From assembly GCA_036346255.1 (NCBI GenBank), contig CM070633.1, positions 40,563,692 to 40,627,691 on the forward strand: 64,000 nt of DNA, written 5' to 3'. The notes below the pieces were generated by a model. The model saw only the letters and a program-made list of their open reading frames with translations, did not search any database and had not been told where the DNA came from. How positions within the stretch are numbered: the stretch's first letter is position 1; each line of letters opens with the position of its first letter. Source of the DNA: Ampelocalamus luodianensis. Its lineage: Eukaryota > Streptophyta > Magnoliopsida > Poales > Poaceae. Positions 11,660 through 23,055 of the stretch are shown one piece after another. Both the position numbers and the translations under genes were made by a program.

Positions 11660-12464
11660 CCTATAGGCTATTTCAGTTTGCTGGCCGAATTAGGTACAAG
11701 AAGTGCTGAATTCATACGAAACAAACTCAGAAACGCAAGAATTGCTAAGTTCTTTGTTAGTCACGAGTCCGGATAACAAAGGACATACTTTGGAACACAT
11801 ACTAATCAAGTATCATGGCAGGGTTTGGATTGGTGCAAACTCGGCTCTACGAATGAAATTGATCAGTAATCTTCACGAAACTACCATCGGGGGTCACTCG
11901 GGTATTTTGGCAACTTATAAATGCATCAAGAAACTATTCTATTGGCTTGGTATCAAAAGCAGGGTGGAGGATTTTGTTAGGCAATGCCAAATCTGTCAGC
12001 AAGCGAAACACGAGCATCATCACTCGGCGGGCACTCTACAACCATTGCCAGTACCAGAAGGGGCATGGCAAGATTTGACGATGGACTTCATTGAGGGTTT
12101 ACATAAGTCTGAAACTTATGATGTGATCTTGGTGATCATAGATCAGCTAACTAAGTATGCTTACTTCTGCTGCTTCGGCATCCATCTACGACAGCTCAAG
12201 TAGCTAAAACATTCCTCGACAATGTGGTGAAACTTCATAGGGTACCACATTCCATCGTGTCTGGTCGGGATAAGGTGTTTATCGGTAGTTTTTGGCGTGA
12301 ACTATTCCAGGCAGTAGGCATTAAACTTCATTACAGCTCTACTTATCACCCCCAAACCGACGGACAAACAGAAAGAGTAAACCAATGCTTGGAAATATAT
12401 TTGCGTTGTGCTGTGCACAATTGCCCTAAGAAGTGGAAGTCATGGCTGGCTATGGCAAAATTCT
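11660..12464 (+). pseudogene. Integrase of element A, 5' part (interrupted by element B)
   Basis: The zinc-binding HHCC domain is visible: LHETTIGGHSGILATYKCIK then CQICQQAKHEHH. The catalytic core follows with MDFIEGL (first Asp), a shift near 12200, VSGRDKVFIGSFW (second Asp, normally SDRD) and HPQTDGQTERVN (Glu). The frame stops abruptly at the insertion of element B. Its sequence resumes at 25341 with the conserved SPFKALYG block. Confidence 0.87.
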
Positions 12465-12519
12465 GATACTAACGAGGATCTAAATAATCCTCATTTATTT
12501 ACTCCATAATCAAGAAATA

Positions 12520-12527
12520 TGACGTCA
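12520..12527. promoter_or_regulatory. TGACGTCA palindrome in LTR (bZIP C-box type)
   Basis: A perfect TGACGTCA lies about 50 bases inside the 5' LTR and is conserved at 24602-24609 in the 3' LTR. Plant TGA/bZIP factors bind this core. A role in LTR transcription is inferred. Confidence 0.45.
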
Positions 12528-13013
12528 TAAGACATACCCCTTAGAATATCAAAAGGGAAGAACTAGTCAGGAAGTCGTAGACCACCCTACGACTACCCCC
12601 CTGGTCGTAAGCTCTTCTACGACCACGGGATAATCCCTACGACTACCCCCTGGTCGTAACCTCTTCTACGACCATGGTATAATCGTTACGACTACTACCT
12701 AGTCGTAAGCTCTTCTACGACTATGGTATGATCGTTACGATTATGTCTGGTCGTAAGTTTTCTCTGATCGGGGCGGCTCTACGGGTTCCTCACGACTTCA
12801 TCGACCCACCCGCTTGACGCCCATTAAACAAAGTGAGAATCTAAGCGGTCAAAATACGCAGATTCTCTCGACATAACTGTAGATAATTCCCACTATCTCT
12901 GACTGGTAACTAATTGACAGCATGGGGAGGTTACTACTCCGGTAATTACTCTAATTATTACATAATAATGAGCGACTAATTAGCCTAGAAGGACAACGTC
13001 CACTATTGCTTAG

Positions 13014-13021
13014 TATAAATA
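13014..13021 (+). promoter_or_regulatory. TATA box of element B LTR promoter
   Basis: TATAAATA, conserved at 25089-25096 in the 3' LTR, lies about 240 bases before the LTR end. That is a normal U3/R position for a plant LTR promoter. Confidence 0.65.
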
Positions 13022-13259
13022 GGTATCTGTTAGAGATAGAGTAGGAGGCCTTTGGGGGAAAGAAAGAAGAAACAGAGCATACTTATTCGGTTGTAATCCA
13101 AAAAGCAAATACAAGATACACAGGAGTAGGGTTGTTATTCTCATCGGAGAAGGCCCAACTCAGTATAAAAATCCCGTGTCTTCTTCTGCTCAGGTGATCA
13201 ATTGTGGAGACCCCAATCAAACAATCTTTACGTAAGATCGGTTCTAAAACACCGACAGT

Positions 13260-13277
13260 TGGCGCCGACCGTGGGGA
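13260..13277 (+). other. Primer binding site of element B
   Basis: TGGCGCCGACCGTGGGGA starts 2 bases after the 5' LTR. The TGGCGCCG start matches primer sites complementary to a tRNA ending CGGCGCCA. The whole 18-mer has the form seen in Tat-lineage gypsy elements. Confidence 0.8.
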
Positions 13278-13328
13278 TCCTCTGGTAATTCCTTGTCAAC
13301 AGTTCTTCCTTTTCTCTTTTATGCTACC

Positions 13329-15239
13329 ATGCCAGGAGAATGGAATGAGGAGAATTGGTTCGACTTGGCCGATTATGCAGACATCGACATGGATGCCGGT
13401 CTCGAATACGAACTGAGTATCGAATCTTCTGACGGTATTGCCGCCTCTGGAGATCTTCTATCATATCTCAGAGACTGCATTACCACCAGAGTCGAGGAGG
13501 GATCCTTATCCCCCACGACAGTACGCCCAGCCGAGGGATCAATTTCCTCGGGAGGCAAGGGTTAACTCGACCAGCAACAGCCCTATCTCAGGGCAAACTC
13601 GCAACACGACGAGAGCTTTTCCTCTAAGTGTTCGAGTCCCCCCAAGACAATTCGAGTTGGCGAGACAAGTTCTGGAAGCCATTATCCTGGAGCTCCATCG
13701 ACATTTGATGGTCCTCTCTCTCCGAGCATTTCCGCAGGGAAGAGGATCGAACATGCTGTTCATCCAAATTCAACCGTCCCAACGCAGGAGCCACCTGCAG
13801 ACCGAGACGGTTATAACCCGGAGTTCCCCTACCTGGAGGGGTTTACTCCAAGTCGCCAGATGGTGTCGCTCGACCACTCCTCCAGTGAGGAGATCTCGAG
13901 CGCAAGTGGAAGTCATCCACGGGAGGTCTTCGCCCTTCCTCTCGATCGGATCGTTCTCCCAGAAGAAGGATTGGACATGCTTCCCGCCGAGCATACTCTA
14001 CACCACCTCGTCGTAATGGCAAGGACACCACAGCTGGCGAACGAAACGAACACTTTGATGAACGTGCGGGACATCCTCAACATTCTCGCGCTCCATTAAA
14101 ACAAGTTCAAGGGTCCGAAATAGACCATTCTGAGGCAATTCGACGGAAGAAAATAGTGGCTCAGAAGAACCTCCCGAGCGCTTATTTCGAAATGAAGGAA
14201 GCTCAAGAACTCCAGCACATCAATGATTTGCTGGAGAACCCGACCCAAGAACTCGCTCGAGCACCAGGTTATGATCTTTTTGCCGAGGAGATCGCGCAAA
14301 GACTTCGTGACATGATGGCCAAACTCGAGCGACGAGGTCGACCACAACCACGAAGTCGTAATAGTGCGGCTACTTCTTCTGCCAGCCGTTCAGGAAACTT
14401 GTCGCATGGAAGGCGGCACGACTCTCCCTCATGTCGTTCTCTCGACATGAGAAAAATGTCACAAGCCAACGGGAGGGGTGATCTTTCACCACTTCAGCGA
14501 CCAGACGCACGGCGGCAAGCGGGGTACGAGGAGTATTTCCCCCGTAAGGCTGAGGCCTATTATAGGCCTAGTCCCCCCATGGCTGGGTATCGACGAGTTC
14601 AATCGCCCGACGACATTAACCCTTCGTTTCTGCAAAAAAGAAGACAAGAGGTTATCTCGGGATGTCGGGCGTTCTCGCCTGACCTTCGAGCGGTTCGTTG
14701 GCCGCCTCGATTTCGACCGACGAATATGGAGAAATTCGATGGAACTCAAAACCCCATCGAGTTCCTCCAAATCTACACTACGCCTATCCGAGCCGCGGGA
14801 GGAGAGAGCATGTCATGGCGAATTACCTTCCGATCGTGCTCGAAGGATCGGCGCGATCATGGCTTCTAAACCAACCATTTGAGTCGATCTACTCGTGGCA
14901 ACACCTCGTGATCTATCACGCTAATTTCGTGGAACTTACAATCGCCGGGAAAGGAGGATGACTCGCACCGATAAGACAGAACAACCATGAAACGCTATGA
15001 CAATTCATCAGGCGCTTCAGTCAGGTTCGAAACTCTATTCCGGAAGTTTCTGACTCATCTGTGATCAGGGCTTTCAAACAGGGAGTCCGTAGCAGAAGAA
15101 TAACAGAGGACATCGCCTTACATCCACCTGCCACCGTCGCTGAGCTCTTTGAGATGGCTGATAGATATGCGACTGCTGCTGATGCGGTCGAATGGAACGA
15201 TACCATCGATCTCAAAGATGGCATCCTCGAAGCAAAGTA
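13329..15239 (+). pseudogene. gag of element B, inactivated
   Basis: The first ATG (13329) opens with MPGEWNEENWFDLADYADID, an acidic N-terminus, then the frame shifts several times. The Retrotrans_gag capsid block is readable at about 14690-15240: EKFDGTQNPIEFLQIYTTPI, MANYLPIVLEGSARSWLLNQ, IYSWQHLV, then FIRRFSQVRNSIPEV and VAELFEMADRYATAADAVEW. This order and spacing (YDG/FDG, GSARSWL, ADRYA) is the standard capsid signature of plant gypsy elements. At least four frame changes separate the N-terminal and capsid parts. Confidence 0.85.
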
Positions 15240-16130
15240 AAGTGGTAAGAAAAAGGATAAAAGGCTAGGAAATCTAAGAACAAAGCGAAAAGTCAAAAAT
15301 CTCCAGATGCGAGTTCTAAAGAGGTCCTAGCCGTAAGCGATAAGGAGCCACACAACCCCAAGCAAAATCCCGATCAAGTAAAGGTAAACGTCAAGATCGG
15401 AGAAACGACAAACCAGTGGTGTCCTTTTCATAAAAAGAAGGGCATGACTCAGAATCGCCGAGTTTTCTTACGAAACTCGAGGACTATTATTCGCAAAGGG
15501 CCACTTCCTATTCTTGAACAATTGGGCCAAACCAAGGGACAAAAGGAGTCTGACGATGAGGAGATGTTTGTTCGGACCCGCAACACACCATTGATCACAT
15601 CTATGGGGTCTTGACATACGAATCACGAAGACAAAAAAGCAATGAACGTGAGGTAAACACAATCGACTCTTCTCTTGTCAATAAATTACCGAAGTGGTCA
15701 GAAATCATCCTTGCTTTCGAGAAAGGTGATTGTCCGATACCTTCGACTAGACCGGTCGATTTCGATAGAATGAACCCACCATCAACAATTGTCGAGTTAA
15801 TCGAGTTTTAGTTGATGGTGGAAGCTCGTTAAATATCTCGCATTCGAGTACTCGGACGAGATGCAAGTACCGGGACAAAGGTAAGACCGACGATATTCAT
15901 TTCATGGAATCGCATCGGTCTTCGCCAAACCCATTGGCCAAGTTTCTCTTCCTTTAACGCTTGGATCACCAAGCAATTTCGTGACGAGAAAGTCTCCTTT
16001 GATGTAGTCGATTTCGATCGGCATATAACGCCATACTCGGGCGACCTACTCGCAAAATTTTGATAGCTACTCACTATGGGTACCAATGTCTTAAGATGCC
16101 AGTCCCAAAGGAGTGATCACAATATATTGT
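15240..16130 (+). pseudogene. Protease region of element B, inactivated
   Basis: After the lysine-rich end of gag (15240-15420) and a CPFHKKKG-like stretch (about 15420), the aspartyl protease active site reads LVDGGSSLNI at about 15808-15838, with a stop just upstream. The D-G-G-S-S form (instead of D-T/S-G) is normal for Tat-lineage gypsy proteases. Several stops and shifts break the region. Confidence 0.7.
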
Positions 16131-16459
16131 GACAAGAAGATGGCGCATTCTGCGCGACCGCGTTCCCTTGAGATGGTTGGACAACTACCAACTCGAGGCG
16201 AAAGTCACCTTCGACTAGCAAGTCGGCCTAAAGCTGCACCTAAGCCGAACGACCATGTCAAAGAGGTTCCTCCGACGCAGAGGAGCCCTCAAGACTGTTC
16301 GCATTGGGGATTCTTCCGACCCTAAATAGGAAGACGCCCTCATCACCTTCCTCCAGGCAAACGCCGATGTCTTTGCGTGGCAAGCATCCGACATGCCCGA
16401 GTCCCCAAGGAATGTGATCGAGCACGAGGCTAGCCTTACGGCACGATAAACTACTCAGA

Positions 16460-17165
16460 AACAAAAGTTACGTAGATTTGCCCCGATCGACGAGAATGCT
16501 ATTAAGTCAGAATTGGACAAGTTGCTTAAAGCAGGCTTTATAAGAGAAGTCAACCACCTAGAGTGGTTGGCCAACCCTGTAATGGTTAGAAAGTCTAACG
16601 GCAAATGGCGTATGTGCGTGAGACTTTATCGATCTTAATAAAGCTTATCCAAAAGATGATTTCCCTTTACCTCGCATTGATCACCGTTGACTCTCTCGCA
16701 GGATGTGAAATGTTGAGTTTTCTAGATGCATACTCGTTTATCATCAGATCAGTATGCATCGAGAAGATGAAGAAAAGACCGCATTTATTACACCGTTTGG
16801 AGTATTTTGCTATGTCAAGATGCCATTTGGCCTAAAAAATGCTGGAGCTTCTTTTCAACGTTTGATGCAAACGACTTTCGCTCCTCAACTAGGCCGAAAT
16901 TTGGAAGCCTATGTTGATGACCTAGTCGTAAAAAGCACCAAACGACTCGAACATATCACAGACTTGCAGGAGACTTTCGACAACCTCAGAAAACACCAAT
17001 TGAAACTAAATCTCGAGAAGTGTGTGTTCGGGGTCTCTTCAGGAAAATTGCTTGGATTCCTGGTTTCTGAACGGGGAATCGAAGCAAATCCCGAAAAGTT
17101 CAAAGCCATCACTCGATGCGCCGACCACGAAAAAGAAGTCCAAAACTTACGAGGTGCATGATTTG
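16460..17165 (+). pseudogene. Reverse transcriptase of element B, inactivated
   Basis: The blocks are KSELDKLLKAGFIREV, MVRKSNGKWRMCV, then a break, DLNKAYPKDDFPLPRID (with shifts), FGVFCYVKMPFGLKNAGASF and NLEAYVDDLVVKS. The catalytic YVDD is intact. The palm ends with KLNLEKCVFGVSSGKLLGFL and VSERGIEANPEKFKAI. KMPFGLKNAGATFQR and YVDDxVVKS are diagnostic of Tat/Athila-type gypsy RT. Stops near 16622, 16690 and 16708 disable it. Confidence 0.9.
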
Positions 17166-18107
17166 CTTTAAGTCGTTTCATAGCACGATCGGGAGAAAAA
17201 GGATCGCTTTCTTCAAACTTCTAAGGAAACATGAAGGTTTCAATGGTCGAAGAGGCTAACTTAGCCTTCGAGGAAGTCAAGAGGTATCTTACGAGTGCTC
17301 TGTTCTAGTTTCCCGAAGCTAGGAGACGCCTTAATTTACCTAGCCGCCACGCCACGAGCGAGAGCGCAGATCTTTGGTCGTAGAACGTGAGAACATACAA
17401 CGACCAAAGATACTACGTGAGTGAGGTTTTGCACGGACCTAAGGAGCGTTACCCTCGTGTTCAAAATTTTCTTTATGCCCTCCTCATGTCTTCGAGGAAA
17501 TCTGCAGATTATTTTTAGACGCACAAACTAGTCGCGCGCCCGAGTTTCCTGGGAGCGATCCTCTAGAATAGGAAACAATGGACGCATGGCAAAATGGTCG
17601 ATCGAACTTGGGGCGTTCGACATCCATTTCGTGTCCCGAACGGCCGTTAAATCGGATCTTGGCGGACTTTGTCGCGAATGGACAAATCTGAACTGCTCAG
17701 ATCCCCATCACGATTCCCACGATCGCGGATGATGTACTTTGATGGGTCACTTACGATAAGTGGCTCGAAAGTCGGGTGGTCTGGAATCTCCTACCGAGAA
17801 ACCTTAAAGTATACCATACAATTAAACTTTCGTGCCACTAATAACGTGGCGAGCACGAAGGTTTGCTAGCCGGCATACGAGTTGCGAAAGCACTCGATTC
17901 GACGATTGCTCGTAAGAGGAGACTCTCACTAGTCGTGAATCAAGTCGAAAAGGAGTACGATGCTCCAATTCGACCATGTCCCGTACCTATCGAAGTACGA
18001 AAGTTAGAAAAGCACTTTTGGGCTTTGAGGTACAATTTATCCCCGAAGGATAATTTCTCGCAGACCAACGGCTCGCCTAGCTTCCTCCGATCCGTAGTAC
18101 CGAAAGG
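17166..18107 (+). pseudogene. RNase H region of element B, heavily decayed
   Basis: Fragments in all three frames keep the family order. Connection-like sequence is followed by the second (archaeal-type) RNase H seen in Tat elements: MMYFDGSLTISGSKVG (17729 on, supplying the catalytic D of the YFDGS motif) and LNFRATNNVA (17820 on, where the family has F-x-A-T-N-N-x-A-E-Y-E). Stops every 100-200 bases. Confidence 0.7.
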
Positions 18108-19400
18108 GTGTTCTGGAACGACTTTAAACCGCCCATAGTCGATTTAACTGAGACACCTTCTATAGAAACAACCTCTCTAGAGTATGAAGATACATGGATG
18201 GTGCCCATTTATGAGTATCTTCAAGAGGGTTCCTTACCCGATGACGATCTAGAATCAGATCGATTATCCCGAAAAGCCAAAATGTATACTTTGGTCGAAG
18301 GTGTTCTTTATAAAAGAGGAACCCAAGGGGTGCTCATGCGATGTATTCCGCAAAGCGAAGGATTAAAACTCCTTCACGACATACACGGAGGGATTTGTGG
18401 AACTCATGCTTCCTACAGAACACTGGTTAGTAAATCTTTTCGACAAGGTTTTTATTTGCCAACAGCCCTCTACGATGCCAAGGAGATGGTTAAAAGATGT
18501 GTACAGTGTCAGTTTCATAGCCGGCAAATACACCAACCAGCTCAGGCGTTGCAAACAATTCCTCTGTCATGGCCTTTTGCAACTTGGGGTCTCGATATCC
18601 TAGGACCGTTACCCAGAGCTCCAGGAGGTTTCGAGTTCCTGTTTGTGGCTATTGATACGTTCACAAAATGGATAGAAGCTGAACCTGTGACTGGGATAAC
18701 AACGGAAGCTGCAAAACAGTTCATGATGAGATGCGTGATCACTCGATTCGGAGTACCAAGTCGAATTATCACAGATAACGGTAAACAATTTACAAGCGCA
18801 AAATTTCAGAAATTTTGCGACGAGTTGGGAACTCATTTGTGTTACGCCTCCGTCGCACACCCCCAAAGCAACGGAGCAGTCGAGAGAGCGAACGGCCAGA
18901 TAATGAAGGGAATCAAGACCCGAGTCTTCGATCAGCTGGTAAAGCGCTCGGGGGCTTGGGTACAGGAATTACCTTCAGATATGGGCAATTAGACGACGAC
19001 TAGCCGAGCTACGGGAGAAACACCTTTCTTTCTAGTTTTTGGTGCTGAAGCCATGCTTCCTCCAGAAATTAAGATCAGGTCAGAAAGAGTCGACAAGTTT
19101 CACGACTCGTCTCAAGAACATCTTCGAGCAGACGACATCAACCTGCTCGAAGAACAGAGGAACAAAGCTTTATTCCGTTCCGCAGTCTACCAACAAGCCC
19201 TGCGCAGATACTATGATCGTAAGGTCCAACCTCGCAGCCTCACTGCAGGTGATTTGGTATTGAGACTTATCCAATCCCAGTCTAATCGGAACAAACTTTC
19301 CCCAAGTGCGAAGGTCCTTACACCGTGGTCGAAAACGCGTCCGGATCGATGCGACTTGCAATGGAAGACGGCGTGTTCTCTCAAATTCTTGGAACATTGA
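18108..19400 (+). pseudogene. Integrase of element B, inactivated
   Basis: The longest surviving frame of the element (18108-18992) holds the HHCC zinc domain (LLHDIHGGICGTHASYRTL ... VQCQFHSRQ) and the DDE core: LDILGPLPRAPGG (Asp), IITDNGKQFTSAKF (Asp) and HPQSNGAVERANGQIMKGIK (Glu), so all three acidic residues are kept. A stop at 18990 is followed by shifted C-terminal sequence (EIKIRSERVDKF at about 19064, DLVLRLIQ at about 19250). No chromodomain follows. Confidence 0.9.
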
Positions 19401-20470
19401 CGATTCGCAAATTTTATGTGTAACAAACTTCAACGGCAATAAAGCAACAGGTTCTCCCTATCTTTTTTGTCTATTTTGAATTTCGCTTTTATTCTTTCGA
19501 CCATTTTTTTTCTCATCCTTCCTGTACAATGGTTAGCAAAAGGACGATACATTTAGTCAAGTCTCTCCTCTCTGCATGTGGTTATGCTCACTGGAAGGAG
19601 CTTCCTAATATCGCCGTTATTAAACAATCAAGTACAAAGCTTATTGAGCTCGGAAAAATGGTCGAAAGTTGTTAAATAATTCATATCACCTTAGCTTATT
19701 TGAAAAATAAACCGAGAAGAGTAACCTTTTCTTTGAGATGCATTCGCTACCTTTTCAAATAACTTGATTAGTTTCTATGGTCGAAGGAAGAAACACACTT
19801 AGTCGAATCCTCTCACATCGCACGTGGTTCTCGCCCACTAGACGGAACTTCCTAATGTCGCTCGCTTTCCCACTTTGCCGCCGAACAACTAAGTCCTAAA
19901 GATGAATGTAGCCGAATGAATCCTTAAGGTACTCGAGAAGCTTGTTTCGCTCTAGTCGCCATTATCGAGTTAATTAACTGGTTGGAGATGGTAACATCAC
20001 CTAGTCGAAGCCTTTTTCTCTGCACGTGGTCCCGCCCACTAGAGGAACTTCCTAGCGTCGACCTGTTTCTACTCTTTCGACTAGTGCAAACAAGTCGATA
20101 TTTGACAACTCTAAGACGAACAAACCTCTCTGTTTTTTCAGAACCCTTTCTTTACTACTTACCTAGTTTGTTAAAAATAAACTAAGTAAGTAGCCGGGGG
20201 CTAGGATAAAGTTATAAACATGACTTCATTTCTTAGTCTATTTTTTTCTAAAGATATCATCCTACGAGTTACTAACTACTCTATGAGATGATTCGCATGA
20301 AAGATACGGAAGGAAGGAGGAATCGCTCATATCTGGTCTAACTATTTCTTCTTTTATCTTACGAGTTACTATTTACTCTACAAGATAATTTGCAGAAAAA
20401 AGGATCATATATTCAGGCGTCACCACCAAAAAAGACTTGTTTATACAAGAATATATTACAAGACTACTCT
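19401..20470. other. Noncoding spacer of element B between integrase and antisense ORF
   Basis: About 1 kb without a supportable frame. Three partly repeated blocks share AGTCGAA..CCT/TCTC..CACGTGGT..CGCCCACTAGA..GGAACTTCCTA (near 19555-19605, 19797-19855 and 19998-20055). This points to an internal triplication of a roughly 60-base segment, spaced about 200-240 bases apart. Confidence 0.5.
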
Positions 20471-21404
20471 GTCTAGGGAGATTCTATCTGCATCTCCTCC
20501 GCGACCTTCTCGCCAACCGACTGCATCTCTTCGATCAGCTTCTCGGCTTCAGATTCGGTGCAGTCGAAGTCGGCTTCAACAGAATGAAGATTAAGGTTAG
20601 GATCGCGGGCCTTGAGTTTTGCTAAAACAAAACTCACAGCTCCTTTGACCGCTTCCCTTATTGAATCGTTCTGATTGGCCTTCAGAGTAGATATCATCTC
20701 GTTCAGAGTACCGACTTATTCCCCAATGGCACTCGTATGAGCGGCCATCGTGTCGTCACGAGGAACAACCCTCCCGGCACGAAGCCCATCGAGTACATTG
20801 TTCAGAAGTGAGATATTATCTTGAAGATTGATCTTCATTGATTTTGTCTCCTCCCAGAATAAGTCGAAGCCTCATGGAGTCGCTTTATTTCACCAATCGA
20901 TCCGATAAGAGCGAGGATTGAATAAGAAAAACGATTCTATGAGAAGATAGAATGAATAAATAGCGGGTAAAAGTTCTACTTACCAGCTAATTGAGAACCC
21001 AAGTTCTCAATCTCTTGGTCTTTCTCCTTCGTGATCCGGGAGATTTCGCGGACAACGGAGGTCTTCTCATTAACCTCGATCCGAGAGCCCCATATTGGAC
21101 TGAAGGGTCTTATTTTCGACTTCTTTTTCTACAAAAGAATAAGAGGTCAAAAAGCAAAGGGATGCAGAAACCAAGATCAGAAGCAGTCGTAGTAATACGT
21201 ACTATTTAATTTTTCCTACAACTGCTTAGCTGCAGAGTTAGCCTCCTGAAGCTTCTTCAGGAGGTCAGTGACTTTGTCCCTCAGCTTCTTTGACTCGACT
21301 TTTTCAAAGTCGAGCGAATCAGCCAAGGTCTTTTCGTCGCTCTTAAACTCGCAAAGATAAAAGAGCAGACATGAAAACAAGTGGTCATAAGCATTTCTAT
21401 GACC

Positions 21405-21487
21405 AATGGGTAGTCGTAGTTATTCTACGACCACCCCTAGTCGTAAGTTTTTCTACGACTAGTATAAGTCGTAGCTTTTCTACGACA
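21405..21487. repeat. CTACGA/TCGTAG inverted-unit array, internal block 1
   Basis: Alternating AGTCGTA and TTCTACGAC units spaced about 15-20 bases apart form overlapping small palindromes. The same motif pair makes up the array in both LTRs of this element. Confidence 0.75.
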
Positions 21488-22864
21488 ACCGGTTACGAGT
21501 GTCACTCACCACCTCTCGCTTGTTCGCAGAGTGTTGCCTTTCTTGTCGGCTTGACAAGTTGCCGATTGTACTCACAAATCGTAGCGACTTGCTCAACGGC
21601 TCTCAAAAAGAGAGAAACGATAAGATAAAGAGATAAAACCCTAAGCGAGTATCGATAAATACTTACGCTCATGTTTGACCAAGCAAACATGGAGACTATT
21701 CGTGATGGATCCTTCACCATCCATCTCCTCGACTCGCTTCCACCATACCCTTCAAGTCGCTCATTGTCAAATCGTCTCCACAATTGACAATGCTATCGGG
21801 GTGGGGAACTCGATCGCCGGAGCGGTAGGCGGAAGATCCTACGATGGAGTCGGGGCCAAAGAAGTCGAGCAAAGTTGAAATACTCCTCTTCCTCCGACTG
21901 CGGACGTGAACTCCACCGGAGGGCCGGAGGAAACATCCTCAACGACCTCCTTGCCGGCTGTGGCCGGCGCTCGCCGCCGCTCGCCTCTCGGTGCCTCCCG
22001 AGGCTTGTGTGGCCTCCATCACGCCTCTACGACACTCCAGACGCGTCGAGCGACTTCAACATCATTGGCCTTCGAGCGACTTTGTAGCAATGCAATTCTT
22101 CGGCAGGGGCGGTAGCTAGATCTTCACCATCGTCGTTGTCGCACTTCTTCGATTGAAGGGGTGATAACGATCCTCTATGAGAGTTCCCACGAAATTCAAG
22201 ACGCCGGTGAGAATCGCAAAGCGCAACAATAAGTCAACAAATAAAGCAAGAAGTAGTCATTACACTTATGTGTTTTATTTTACATACCTCTGTCTTACTG
22301 GATCTAACCCAAAATTTGGGAGCAACCTTCCCAACGGAAGATTTCTTCGATTTCTTCTCAACCACCATTGGTTGAGATGCACTCGGGCAACAGAGTCATC
22401 TCCTCCCGACTTCCCGTGGGCGAGATCGCCTCGACCGCCTCGAGAATGCCGCTTCCACGGCTTCGATTCCACCGAGCAGCAGCTTCCTTCACAAAGACAT
22501 GAACTCCTTCCAGCTTCTTCTTTTCTAGCCGTCTTACAAAGCCGCGAGAAGCGTAAATGCAAGGACTTGTCATCGTAGTAGAAAGGTACCTTAACTTTGG
22601 GTACCTTGCGCTAAGGGCAAGAGCCTCTTCTTCGCTCTCTTTCTTGCCGCGCTAGATCTGCGCAAACTTAGCAAAAGGAGCAGGAGGAGCGAACTCGAAC
22701 CCCCTTGTCGCCGACTTTCACCATCGGCGCTTCTTAGATGGAGGACTTCACGACTCGTTTGCGTAGTCGCCTTACAACCACCACTCGACTTCCTCGTCGT
22801 CTCGGCGGTTCTCCATGCCAACTTTCTGTTGAAGAAGGAGAAAAGTGGTCAGTATGATCAACTC

Positions 22865-23055
22865 AAAAATTATAAGTATTTCTACGACATTATCTAATCG
22901 TAAGTCATTCTACGATTACGTTAAGTCGTAAGCATTCCTACGACATTGTCTAATCGTAAGTTATTCTACGATTACATCCTGTCGTAAGTTTTTCTACGAT
23001 CGACTCCGATCGTAAGTTTTTCTCGACAAATCAGCTAGTCGTATACTATTCTCGA
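22865..23055. repeat. CTACGA/TCGTAG inverted-unit array, internal block 2
   Basis: About ten alternating TTCTACGA and TCGTAAG units, for example TCGTAAGTCATTCTACGAT. The motif is the same as in the LTR arrays at about 12585-12760 and 24660-24840. It falls between broken blocks of the antisense ORF, possibly in an intron. Confidence 0.75.

Larger units (their letters stand above)
12470..13257 (+). repeat. 5' LTR of element B
   Basis: 788 bp, nearly colinear with 24552-25335 apart from small indels and scattered substitutions. It contains a TGACGTCA motif (12520-12527), an array of CTACGA/TCGTAG units (about 12585-12760) and a TATA box (13014-13021). It ends ACACCGACA. Confidence 0.94.
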
